Shown here: positions 29,975-38,308 of the stretch, piece after piece | Position numbering within the stretch: the stretch's first letter is position 1 | Layout of the letters: every line of letters starts with the position of its first letter | Origin: an uncultured Myxococcales bacterium | Lineage (GTDB): Bacteria; Myxococcota_A; UBA9042; DTJE01 | Direction of reading: 5' to 3' | Assembly: GCA_903936705.1 (NCBI GenBank) | Contig: CAIZWN010000046.1 | Span: forward strand, 1 to 58,169 | DNA: 58,169 nt | Translations under genes and position numbers: made by a program | Notes under the pieces: model-generated | Databases searched by the model: none | Seen by the model: only the letters and a program-made list of their open reading frames with translations | What the model was told of the DNA's origin: nothing

Positions 29975-32947
29975 ATGACGATCAATGCATTTCTCTCGCG
30001 GCTCAAGGGGGTCCAAGAGGCCGGAGCAAGGCAGTGGACCGCCCTCTGCCCGGCACACAACGACAGTCGCCCGAGCCTCAACGTGGGTCTGGGAGACGAC
30101 GGACGCATCCTCATCAAGTGCTTCGCGGGATGCCACGTGGAAGAGGTTGTCGAGGCAATTGACCTCGAAATGCGGGATCTGTTCCCCGGTTCGGGAAACT
30201 CTGAGGGTGGCCGGATGGAGGTCGAGGCGGAATACCGGTACGTCGATGAGGCAAGCAATCTCCTCTACAAGGTCGTTCGGTTCGTCGGGAAGGAGTTCCG
30301 CCAGTGCCGCCCAGCGCAGGACGACGATGACGCAACGAGGGCGCGCGACGGATTCGTGTGGTCCCTGAAGCACGCCGATGGCAGCCGGGTGCGCCGTGTG
30401 CTGTACCGCCTGCCCGACGTCCTCCGGGAGATCCAGGAGGGGGTCGCCGTCGTCATCGTCGAAGGCGAAAAGGATGTTGAGACCCTGATCGCAATGGAAT
30501 ACTCGGCCACCTGCAACTCGGGCGGCGCAGGGAAGTGGTGCGGCAGGGATGCCGAAGGGTACGCCCAGTCGCTCGCCGGAGCAGATGTCATCGTGATCCC
30601 TGATCGCGACAAGCCAGGGAAAGACCATGCGGCAGATATCGTCAGATCACTCCTGGGCAGGACCACTTCGGTCCACGTCCTGGAACTGCCCGCAGAGATT
30701 GATGGGCAGTCCATCAAGGACGTATCTGACTTCTTCGACGCTGGCGGCACTCGGGAGCAGTTCGAGGCCGCGTGGGACGCTGCGCCGACCGCCGATGAAT
30801 GGATGGCCAGTAACGGTTTCGTAACGGCGCGGGGCGACATTCATAGGGCCGCGGACGGCGTTCAAGGAATTGGGGATGAATCCCAGAACCGTCGGGAGCG
30901 GCGTGACATCCGGCCACCACTCGACGCAAGCGACCTCGACCTCTCTCGAATCACCGGGAAGACGTGGAAGGTGATCAAGGCCGCGAACGCGTCCGATCCG
31001 GAACTCTTCCGCCATGGAGGTGTGCTGTCCCGCGTTGAGTCTGGAGACGACGGACGGCCTTTCCTCAGGGTGATGGGTCATCACCATCTTCGCGGCTACC
31101 TCGCCGAAATCGCACTCTGGGGAACCCTCAATTCCGAGACCCAGGAATGGCACGACGCCTACCCGCCCATGCCCGTCGTCATGGACGTTCTGACGACGCC
31201 CGAGCCGCCGCTGCCGGTTCTCGATCGTATCGTGGAGTCGCCGGTGTACGCGTCCGATGGGACACTCCCGGATGCGCCGGGATATCACTCGGCTGGAAAG
31301 ATCCTGTACGTGCCGGTCCCGGGCTTCTCACTGCCGGAAATCTCCGCCAACCCCACGCTCGAAGAAGTTCGCGAAGCGGTGCGAATCCTTCAGATCGAAC
31401 TACTGGGGGACTTCCCCTTCGTCGGCGACCCCGATCGCGCCCACGTCATCGCCGGAATGATCCTGCCGTTCGCGCGCGCGCTCATCGACGGTCCGACGCC
31501 GTTGCATCTCGTGGAGAAGCCCAGCCCGGGAACGGGCGCAACGAAACTCGTCAACGTCATGACCCTGCCGTTCCTGGGCTGTCCCGTGTCGACCCTCACG
31601 GAAGGCAGCGACGAGGACGAGTGGCGCAAGCGTGTCACGGCTCTGCTTGTGGGAGGGCCCTCGGTCATCCTGATCGACAACCTTCGGCGGAAACTCGACT
31701 CGGCCGCGCTGTCCGCCGCGCTGACTTCTCCGATGTGGGAGGACCGACTCCTCGGGCTGTCGGTTACCGCTCGCCTGAAGGTGAACTGCCTGTGGCTGGC
31801 CACGGGTAACAACCCGGCCGTGTCGAACGAGATCGCGCGCCGCACGGTTCGCATCCGGCTGGACGCCAAGCAGGACCGTCCATGGCTCCGCGAGGGATTC
31901 AGGCACCCGGATCTTGAAGGATACGTCATGGCGAACCGGGGCCTCATCGTGTGGGCATGCCTCGTTCTCGTCCAGGCGTGGCTGGCCGCCGGCAAGCCAC
32001 TTCGGAAGAAAACGCTTGGGATGTTCGAGAACTGGGGTCACGTTATCGGCGGAATCCTCGACGTGGCGGGTATCCCCGGTTTCCTCGGGAACCTGGAAGA
32101 GTTCTACGAGAGGGCCGACGTCGAGGGCGCCCAGTGGCGCACGTTCGTTTCAACCTGGTGGGAAGAACATCAGGACGCCGAAATCGGAGTGGCCGAGTTG
32201 TTCGATAAGGCAGATGACATTTTCGACCTCGGCGCCGGGAACGACAAGAGCCGGAAGACTCGAATGGGCAAGATGCTGGGGTCCGTCGAGGGCCGGGTGT
32301 TCGACAACCTCCGAATCGAACGCGGCAGCAAGAAGCAGCGCGCGACCCTCTGGCGGCTCCACCGAACCTCCAATGAGGCCCCTTGCGACCCCGGGGTGAA
32401 CGTCGATTCCGATGTTCATTCAGACGTTCACCAGCGCAACGACCTGAGGGAACAGGAGGAAGTGAACATCGAGAACATGGTGAACGATTCCCCGTCCCCT
32501 GATATGCGCGCGCATGCGGATAAAGGGGCACCAGGGATGGGTGACTCCGTGAGCGTGCACACGCGCGGGGGGACGGGAAACGTTCACAACGTTCACCAGG
32601 ACTCGCCTAAGACTACGGATTCCCGGGACAATGAGCCGGTGAACGTCATCAACGAACGTTCATCTGACGTTCAGCCACGTTCACCTAGCAACTGGGACGA
32701 ACTGGCGTCTGACGAAAAGGGTTTCTCGGCATACGAGGTTCTCTCGCGTCTTCCGGAATGTCCGTCGTGCCATGGACGGATCCATTCGAGGATCGACGCG
32801 GTGCCACTCCCGAGCGGACGCTTGCTGTGCGACCGGTGTTTCGACCAGTTCGTCACGAAGTTCATCCTGAAGTACGGCGCGGAACCAAACGACGAGGTCA
32901 TCGACAAGTTCCTGCTCGAGGTCGACAACTCGGTGAAGGCCGCGTAA
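29975..32947 (+). CDS. CHC2 zinc/TOPRIM primase fused to phage-type ATPase domain
   Basis: The 990-aa protein starts at ATG 29975 (GGAG upstream). Residues about 20-55 form a CHC2-like zinc site (CPAHNDSRPSLNV, IKCFAGCH). TOPRIM follows with VVIVEGEKDVETL near 158 and DRDKPG near 210. From about 480 it has the ATPase region seen in primase-helicase proteins of integrative elements: PSPGTGATKL (a P-loop-like site lacking the usual GK[ST] lysine position), VILIDNLRRKLDSAALSAAL and LWLATGNNPAVSNEIARR. A low-complexity linker (about 808-910) contains the ACGTTCA repeats at DNA level. The C terminus has two CxxC pairs (CPSC, CDRC). It should prime or initiate replication of the element. The tail zinc ribbon may bind DNA. 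Confidence 0.82.
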   Translation: MTINAFLSRLKGVQEAGARQWTALCPAHNDSRPSLNVGLGDDGRILIKCFAGCHVEEVVEAIDLEMRDLFPGSGNSEGGRMEVEAEYRYVDEASNLLYKVVRFVGKEFRQCRPAQDDDDATRARDGFVWSLKHADGSRVRRVLYRLPDVLREIQEGVAVVIVEGEKDVETLIAMEYSATCNSGGAGKWCGRDAEGYAQSLAGADVIVIPDRDKPGKDHAADIVRSLLGRTTSVHVLELPAEIDGQSIKDVSDFFDAGGTREQFEAAWDAAPTADEWMASNGFVTARGDIHRAADGVQGIGDESQNRRERRDIRPPLDASDLDLSRITGKTWKVIKAANASDPELFRHGGVLSRVESGDDGRPFLRVMGHHHLRGYLAEIALWGTLNSETQEWHDAYPPMPVVMDVLTTPEPPLPVLDRIVESPVYASDGTLPDAPGYHSAGKILYVPVPGFSLPEISANPTLEEVREAVRILQIELLGDFPFVGDPDRAHVIAGMILPFARALIDGPTPLHLVEKPSPGTGATKLVNVMTLPFLGCPVSTLTEGSDEDEWRKRVTALLVGGPSVILIDNLRRKLDSAALSAALTSPMWEDRLLGLSVTARLKVNCLWLATGNNPAVSNEIARRTVRIRLDAKQDRPWLREGFRHPDLEGYVMANRGLIVWACLVLVQAWLAAGKPLRKKTLGMFENWGHVIGGILDVAGIPGFLGNLEEFYERADVEGAQWRTFVSTWWEEHQDAEIGVAELFDKADDIFDLGAGNDKSRKTRMGKMLGSVEGRVFDNLRIERGSKKQRATLWRLHRTSNEAPCDPGVNVDSDVHSDVHQRNDLREQEEVNIENMVNDSPSPDMRAHADKGAPGMGDSVSVHTRGGTGNVHNVHQDSPKTTDSRDNEPVNVINERSSDVQPRSPSNWDELASDEKGFSAYEVLSRLPECPSCHGRIHSRIDAVPLPSGRLLCDRCFDQFVTKFILKYGAEPNDEVIDKFLLEVDNSVKAA
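32397..32683. repeat. iteron-like ACGTTCA cluster inside the primase gene
   Basis: ACGTTCA occurs at 32424, 32580, 32589, 32656, 32667 and 32677, and its complement TGAACGT at 32397 and 32640; near matches (TGAACAT, TGAACGA) lie between. The last three copies are spaced 11 and 10 bases apart, about one helical turn. The motif is read in two different codon phases (AAC-GTT-CAC versus CGT-TCA), so it is not merely an amino-acid repeat. This is a candidate origin or autoregulatory site. Confidence 0.6.
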
Positions 32948-33140
32948 TGAGACCTCTCACGTACGTATCCGAATTGCCACTGCCAGGTGCGCGTGCGTGT
33001 CACTCCGACCCGTAACCCCACTCCAGGCAAGGCCGGGCGACATCTGTTTTGGCGATCTCGAGCCGTTCCTTCGCGAAGCAATTTCCCGGATTTGCGCGGC
33101 GAGAGCGCGAAGGAGCACGATAGTCTGCAGGAGGTGGCCG

Positions 33141-33506
33141 ATGGAGGGAACGGTGACCGCCCGCAAGTTCTTCGACAAGGCGTTCGACATCGAGGGCCGG
33201 CGCCTGGCCTACGAGACCGCCGCCGACCTGCTGTACGAGCACTGCTGCACGACCGACATCGGGCCGCCCAAGCAGGTCGCCAAGGCCGTGGAGTGGTTCG
33301 GCGTGGAGGTGCCCGAGGCGGTGATGTGGGCCGTGGTCAACGAGCTGCGGCAGAAGGCCAAGGAACTGGGCACGGAGCGCGCGAAGCTCGAACGCGCGCG
33401 GGTCGTCGTGGATGGGCAGGTGGACACGACCACGACGTCCGACTACCACGCGGGGACCGTGCAGCCCGCCGCTGCTCGTCCTACGCGTCTGCGGGTCGCG
33501 GGGTAG
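33141..33506 (+). CDS. small protein, unknown
   Basis: ATG 33141 follows AGGAGGTGGCCG. The 121-aa product (MEGTVTARKFFDKAFDIEGR) is predicted helical, with a coiled-coil-like stretch (ELRQKAKELGTERAKLERA) and a short basic Thr/Pro tail. It ends 3 bases before the next gene and probably forms an operon with 33510 and 34343. I do not recognise the family. The segment 32948-33140 upstream holds nothing beyond a possible promoter region. Confidence 0.6.
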   Translation: MEGTVTARKFFDKAFDIEGRRLAYETAADLLYEHCCTTDIGPPKQVAKAVEWFGVEVPEAVMWAVVNELRQKAKELGTERAKLERARVVVDGQVDTTTTSDYHAGTVQPAAARPTRLRVAG

Positions 33507-33509
33507 ACC

Positions 33510-34346
33510 ATGGCGCCACGCCACGCCCTTCAGTCTGGTGATCAGAACGCCGTTGCAATGCGGGCGGACCCCCGAGCCGCCAACGGGCTGCGAACCGCCG
33601 TCCACGCTACGGCACTGCTGATCCCTGGGGAGGCTGCTGCCGACCGCCAGGCACTCACCGACGCGTACCTCCGGGCCTTCGAGCCGAGGTCGCAGCCGGA
33701 GGCCGACGCGATCCTGGCCATTGTCGATGCGGTGTGGAGGGCCCGAAGGCTGTCTGCAACTGAACGGGCCTTGCGGAACGCCGCGGAGGCCCATGCCCGC
33801 CAACTGGCGCCCCGGCCCGTGGCTGCTGTTGCGAACGCCGTCACGCAGGCAGAGTTGGACCAGCGGATCCTGAAGCACGTCCTCGACATGGTGACGACTG
33901 CGTACGATCCGGAAACGCCTGAGGTCGCCGGACGGCTGATGAAGATGAACGCCGTTGCCGTGGACCGGGTGCTTGGGGGGCCTGGGTCGGTAGCCGACCT
34001 TCCGCTGGAGGACGCCGTGGCCTGGGTGGGCCTCGCGATCGAGGCCCGGGAAGCCGAGGTCGAACGGGCGCGTCGCCGGCTCGACGACGTGACGAACATC
34101 CACGGGGAGGAGATTTCCGGTAACACCGCCCTGGCCGGCCTCCTCGACGACAGAATTGGCACGCGACTCGCCCGCGAGAGGGCGTACGTTGAACGTAGCC
34201 TGCAGAGGGCCCTGGACACACTTCAACGGCTTCGCGGCACCGGGGAATTCCGGCTGGTGATCGCCGCGGAAGGTTCATTTGCCGGACCAAACCCGTTGGC
34301 CGCAACGGTCCAGCAGATCAGCGGGATCATCGAGGTCGAACAATGA
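33510..34346 (+). CDS. helical protein of the mobile-element-associated 'LLIPGE' type
   Basis: The 278-aa product has the pattern NGLRTAVHATALLIPGE followed by RSQPEADAILAIVDAVWRARR. This resembles uncharacterised proteins, common in actinobacterial and proteobacterial mobile DNA, that read NALRHGL...LLPGE...E..LVE..A...WRLRR. It continues as helical/coiled-coil sequence (AREAEVERARRRLDDVTN). The function of that group is not known to me. Its stop overlaps the next start as ATGA. It is part of a three-gene operon after the primase. Confidence 0.6.
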   Translation: MAPRHALQSGDQNAVAMRADPRAANGLRTAVHATALLIPGEAAADRQALTDAYLRAFEPRSQPEADAILAIVDAVWRARRLSATERALRNAAEAHARQLAPRPVAAVANAVTQAELDQRILKHVLDMVTTAYDPETPEVAGRLMKMNAVAVDRVLGGPGSVADLPLEDAVAWVGLAIEAREAEVERARRRLDDVTNIHGEEISGNTALAGLLDDRIGTRLARERAYVERSLQRALDTLQRLRGTGEFRLVIAAEGSFAGPNPLAATVQQISGIIEVEQ

Positions 34347-34963
34347 ACGCACCCCACCGGCGCTACCTGCAATTCCTTGTCGTTGCCGGGTTTACGGACG
34401 ACGAGGTGTGCCGCCTCCTGGAACTCGATGGATTCCAGGTTCCGGACCTCGGCGCCATGGCCGCCGAACGCATCGCCCTGGCCAATCGACCCTCGGGCCT
34501 CGCGCTGGGCGACCCAGCCGACGAACGGTCGATGAACTGGCTGCGGGAGCATCGGCTGACCGGGCTGGTCCGGCGCGACGCCGCCGCCGAGCGAGCTATC
34601 GCGCTGTTGCGGTCGTCCAACCGGACCGCCGTCGAACTTCTGCTGCTGGGCCGAGTGTCACCCGGGGAGACGGCGGAGTTCCTGGCCCGGGAGGGCGTGC
34701 CGGACGTCACCCCCGAAGCCGTGCAGGCGTTCGAAGCGTATTTCTGGGACGTGGACGGAACGCCCGTAGACAAGATCCTCGAGAGCCGCAGTCTCCACCC
34801 GCTCCGGGCCATGTACGCCGCCGCAGTGACGGCCGAGGACGACGAGTTCTTCGCGGCCGTGAAAAGGCTGGTGATGGGTCACCAGCGAAACCTGCCCGTT
34901 CAGGCCGGGCCGAGGTTCCCGGGCGGGGCGGGAGTACCTGTCGGAATGCGGGGGGCTGATTGA
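34343..34963 (+). CDS. unknown protein, last gene of small operon
   Basis: The 206-aa product (MNAPHRRYLQFLVVAGFTDDEV) is coupled to the preceding gene by an ATGA overlap. The N-terminal 45 residues resemble a helix-turn-helix-like repeat (DDEVCRLLELDGFQVPDL), and a similar pattern recurs (SPGETAEFLAREGVPDVTPEAV), suggesting two copies of a small DNA-binding-like fold. The C terminus is Gly/Pro-rich. No known family was recognised. A 179-base gap without a gene separates it from the defence operon. Confidence 0.58.
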   Translation: MNAPHRRYLQFLVVAGFTDDEVCRLLELDGFQVPDLGAMAAERIALANRPSGLALGDPADERSMNWLREHRLTGLVRRDAAAERAIALLRSSNRTAVELLLLGRVSPGETAEFLAREGVPDVTPEAVQAFEAYFWDVDGTPVDKILESRSLHPLRAMYAAAVTAEDDEFFAAVKRLVMGHQRNLPVQAGPRFPGGAGVPVGMRGAD

Positions 34964-35142
34964 CCAACGGTCTCGAATGCCAGCTCTGAACCCTCTACCC
35001 GATTCTTTCCAGCCTCTGCGAACGCAGTGGCAGTCGCTCGCACTTTCGATCTGCACGTGCTCACGCACCTTGACCGTGTCGCACGCGGGGGATACCTTCA
35101 CAGCCAAGTCGTTTCGACCCATCCGAGGTTCAGGAGGCCCGC

Positions 35143-38100
35143 ATGGCTTCAGGCTCGACCAATGCCAGCGAACTGTTTATCGTGGACAACTCCGACGAGG
35201 ACTGGAAGGTCCTCCGGTATCTTCGTGAGTGGTGCGGCATCTCCCAATCCATGGACATCGCCACCGGCTACTTCGAGATCGGGTCCCTGCTGGCCCTGAA
35301 GGAGGAGTGGCAGAAGGTCGATCACATCCGCATCCTGATGGGCGACGAGGTGTCACCGAAGACCAAGAAGGCCTTCACCGCGGCCCTGGCCACACGCCTG
35401 GACCGCAGCATCGAGTCCGCGAAACTCCAGAATGACTTCCTGGAAGGCGTCCCCGCGATCGTCGACGCCATCCGGTCGAAGAAGATCGAGTGCCGCGTCT
35501 ACAACAAGGGAAAGTTCCACGCCAAGGCCTACATCACGCACTCGCGTTTCGAGGTCGTCGGCTCCTCCGCCCTGGTCGGTTCCTCCAATTTCACGTTCCC
35601 CGGCCTGTCCGAAAACATCGAACTGAACGTCCAGATCACGGGCCGTCAGGTTGTCCCCCTGCAGGAGTGGTACGAGCTCCATTGGAACGAGGCCGAGGAC
35701 GTCACCCTCGACCTGCTTAAGGTCATCGAGCGCCACGTCGCCGAGTACTCGCCTTTCGAGGTCTATGCGAAATCGCTGTCCGAGTACTTTCGCGGCCACG
35801 AACTGACCGCCAACGAGTGGGAGACCCACACCTCGAAAATCTACAAGGTGCTGGCCCCCTACCAGCGCGAGGGCTACCGTTCCCTGCTGAAGAAGGCCGA
35901 CCAGTACCGCGGCGCCTTCCTGTGCGACGGCGTCGGGCTGGGGAAGACCTTCATCGGGTTGATGCTGATCGAGCGCCTCGTGATGCACGACCGTCAGAAC
36001 GTCGCCCTATTCGTCCCGAAGTCCGCGCGCGAGTCCGTCTGGGATCGCCAGATCGAACTGCGCCTGAAGCACCTGACCGGCAAGTTCACGCACCTGGCCG
36101 TCTTCAACCATACCGACCTCCTGCGCGAGGGCATGGCGAAGGACCTGGACAGCGTCCTCGAGCGCGCCGACGTCATCATCGTGGACGAGGCCCACCACTT
36201 CCGGAACACGGGCCTGAAGGGCGAAACCGACGACCCGGTTTCCCGGTACTGGAAACTGGCCCAGATCGCGCGGGGCAAGCGTCTCTTTCTGCTGACCGCC
36301 ACCCCCGTCAATAACCGCCTGCTGGACCTGCTGCACATGATCGAACTGTTCACGGGCGGCCAGACCGACTACTTCAAGGACGCGCCGCTGGGCATTTACT
36401 CCCTGCTGGGATACTTCCGGAAACTCGAGAACGCGCTGGAGGCCCTGGTCCTGGGTGGCACCGTGAATGGTGCGAGCGGCCCGAACGGCTTCGTCCCCGA
36501 AGCGCACCTCCTGGAGGCCGAGCGCGTCCTGTCGGGGGACAACCTCTTCCGCGAACTGGTCGTCCAACGAAGCCGGGCCTACGTGATGAAGTCCTGCGAG
36601 CAGGAGAACGACGGGGCCATCCTGTTCCCGAATCGTCAGCCCCCCAAGGTGGCGGACTACTCGGTCTGGAAGACCTACGGGACGCTGCTGGGCAAGATCG
36701 AAAAGGCCTTCAGCAAGGACAAGCCGCTCTTCTCGCTGGCCGTCTACGACCCCTATGCCTACTGGAAAGGTCCTCAGCCGCCCCCCGAGGACCGCGAGTT
36801 CCTGTTCAAGATCGGACGGCAGAAGCAGGTCGTCGCCCTGATCCGCATTGCCTTCCTGAAGCGCTTCGAAAGCAGCGTGGAGGCCTTCCGGATGTCCTGC
36901 TGGCGCTTGCTGAAGAAGCTGCTGGCCTGGGTCGAGGTCCACGCCGAAACCGAACAGGAGCGCCGGAGCCTGGATCGGTGGAAGACCCAGCACGAGGAAT
37001 TGATCGCCCAGTTGCACGATCACGAGAAGGCCCTGGCCGCAGACGCGGAAGAGGAGGCGGACGAGGATGTCCTGCCGCCCGAGATGCTCGAAGCCGTCGA
37101 GAAGCTGTCCCGGGACGAGTTCAAGGTGGACGAGATCCTGCAGGAGACGCTGGACGACATGCGCCAGTTGGCGGAATTCCTGCATGACCTGCAGGCGTTC
37201 CGCGCCGACCAGGACAACAAGCTGGCTGCCCTGAAGACCCTGCTGAATCGCGACAAGGTGCTGCGGGAACAGAAGGTCCTGATCTTCAGCGAGTTCATGG
37301 ACACCGCCCGCTACCTGCACCGGGAGTTGAAGAAGGCCGGCATCAAGGGCGTGGCCGAGATCGACAGTGAAACCAAGGAGGCCCGCGACCAGGTCATCCG
37401 GCGCTTCTGCCCGTACTACAACGGCTCTTCCAGCACCGATTTGAAGAAGGACAGACAGGAGGAGATCCGCGTCCTGATCTCCACCGACGTACTATCCGAG
37501 GGCCTGAACCTGCAGGACGCCACGCGCTTGATCAACTACGACCTCCACTGGAACCCGGTCCGCCTGATGCAGCGGATCGGCCGCATCGATCGCCGCATGG
37601 ACCCTGCCATCGAAGCCCTGATCGTAGCCAACCACCCGGCCCAGGAGAAGCTGCGGGGCGAGGTCGCCTTCTGGAACTTCCTCCCCCCGGAGGAACTGGA
37701 CCGCCTGCTGCGCCTGTACCAGACGGTCACGAAGAAGACCCTGAAGATCAGCAAGACCCTGGGCATCGAGGGGAAGAAACTGCTGAAGCCCGAGGACGAC
37801 TACGACGCCTTGAAGGATTTCAACGAGGCGTACGAGGGCACCCTGAGCCCCGACGAGAAGATGCACCTCGAGTTCCAGAAGATGCTGAAGGATGATCCGT
37901 CGCTGGAATCGCGGCTGGCCCTGTTGCCCGGTCGGGTCTTCAGCGGTCGCCGCCATCCCCAGGCAAACACCCGTGCCGTCTTCTTCTGCTACACGCTACC
38001 CGTCGCCCGTAAGGTCACGGGTCCCGAGGGCGAGACGGACGACTGGTCGGCGGACGACGGCCTGACGCGCTGGTACCTTTTCGACCTGGCTACCGAACGG

Positions 38101-38304
38101 ATCGATGAAGACGCCCCGCCCATCGCCGAGGTGGCGCGTTCGCTGCCGGACACCCCTCGGGTGCTGACTACGGACCGGGTAACCCTGGCCGAGATCCGCC
38201 GCAAGGTCGAGCGCCACATCAAGAACACTTACCTGAAGAAGGTCGATGCCCCCGCAGGGGTCTCACCATCCCTGCGCTGCTGGATGGAATTGAACGAGGG
38301 TTGA
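35143..38304 (+). CDS. PLD-domain SNF2-type helicase (defence operon, gene 1)
   Basis: ATG 35143 follows CAGGAGGCCCGC. The 1053-aa protein begins with a phospholipase D-like domain (about 1-190; GKFHAKAYI then VGSSNFTFPG), followed by an SF2/SNF2 helicase: Walker A CDGVGLGKTFIGL near 263, VDEAHHFRN near 347, TATPVNN near 384, and helicase C motifs LISTDVLSEGLNLQDA and RIGRIDRRMDP. Such PLD-helicase fusions accompany restriction-like methylases. It would translocate on DNA and possibly cleave it. The stop is 4 bases before the methylase start. The gene order helicase-methylase-ATPase matches what I recall of the system named Hma; this assignment is from memory and needs checking. Confidence 0.88.
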   Translation: MASGSTNASELFIVDNSDEDWKVLRYLREWCGISQSMDIATGYFEIGSLLALKEEWQKVDHIRILMGDEVSPKTKKAFTAALATRLDRSIESAKLQNDFLEGVPAIVDAIRSKKIECRVYNKGKFHAKAYITHSRFEVVGSSALVGSSNFTFPGLSENIELNVQITGRQVVPLQEWYELHWNEAEDVTLDLLKVIERHVAEYSPFEVYAKSLSEYFRGHELTANEWETHTSKIYKVLAPYQREGYRSLLKKADQYRGAFLCDGVGLGKTFIGLMLIERLVMHDRQNVALFVPKSARESVWDRQIELRLKHLTGKFTHLAVFNHTDLLREGMAKDLDSVLERADVIIVDEAHHFRNTGLKGETDDPVSRYWKLAQIARGKRLFLLTATPVNNRLLDLLHMIELFTGGQTDYFKDAPLGIYSLLGYFRKLENALEALVLGGTVNGASGPNGFVPEAHLLEAERVLSGDNLFRELVVQRSRAYVMKSCEQENDGAILFPNRQPPKVADYSVWKTYGTLLGKIEKAFSKDKPLFSLAVYDPYAYWKGPQPPPEDREFLFKIGRQKQVVALIRIAFLKRFESSVEAFRMSCWRLLKKLLAWVEVHAETEQERRSLDRWKTQHEELIAQLHDHEKALAADAEEEADEDVLPPEMLEAVEKLSRDEFKVDEILQETLDDMRQLAEFLHDLQAFRADQDNKLAALKTLLNRDKVLREQKVLIFSEFMDTARYLHRELKKAGIKGVAEIDSETKEARDQVIRRFCPYYNGSSSTDLKKDRQEEIRVLISTDVLSEGLNLQDATRLINYDLHWNPVRLMQRIGRIDRRMDPAIEALIVANHPAQEKLRGEVAFWNFLPPEELDRLLRLYQTVTKKTLKISKTLGIEGKKLLKPEDDYDALKDFNEAYEGTLSPDEKMHLEFQKMLKDDPSLESRLALLPGRVFSGRRHPQANTRAVFFCYTLPVARKVTGPEGETDDWSADDGLTRWYLFDLATERIDEDAPPIAEVARSLPDTPRVLTTDRVTLAEIRRKVERHIKNTYLKKVDAPAGVSPSLRCWMELNEG

Positions 38305-38308
38305 AACC

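Noticed and set aside
32397..32683. A CRISPR array in the ACGTTCA cluster
   Set aside because: The unit is only 7-9 bases, occurs on both strands and has irregular spacing inside a coding frame.
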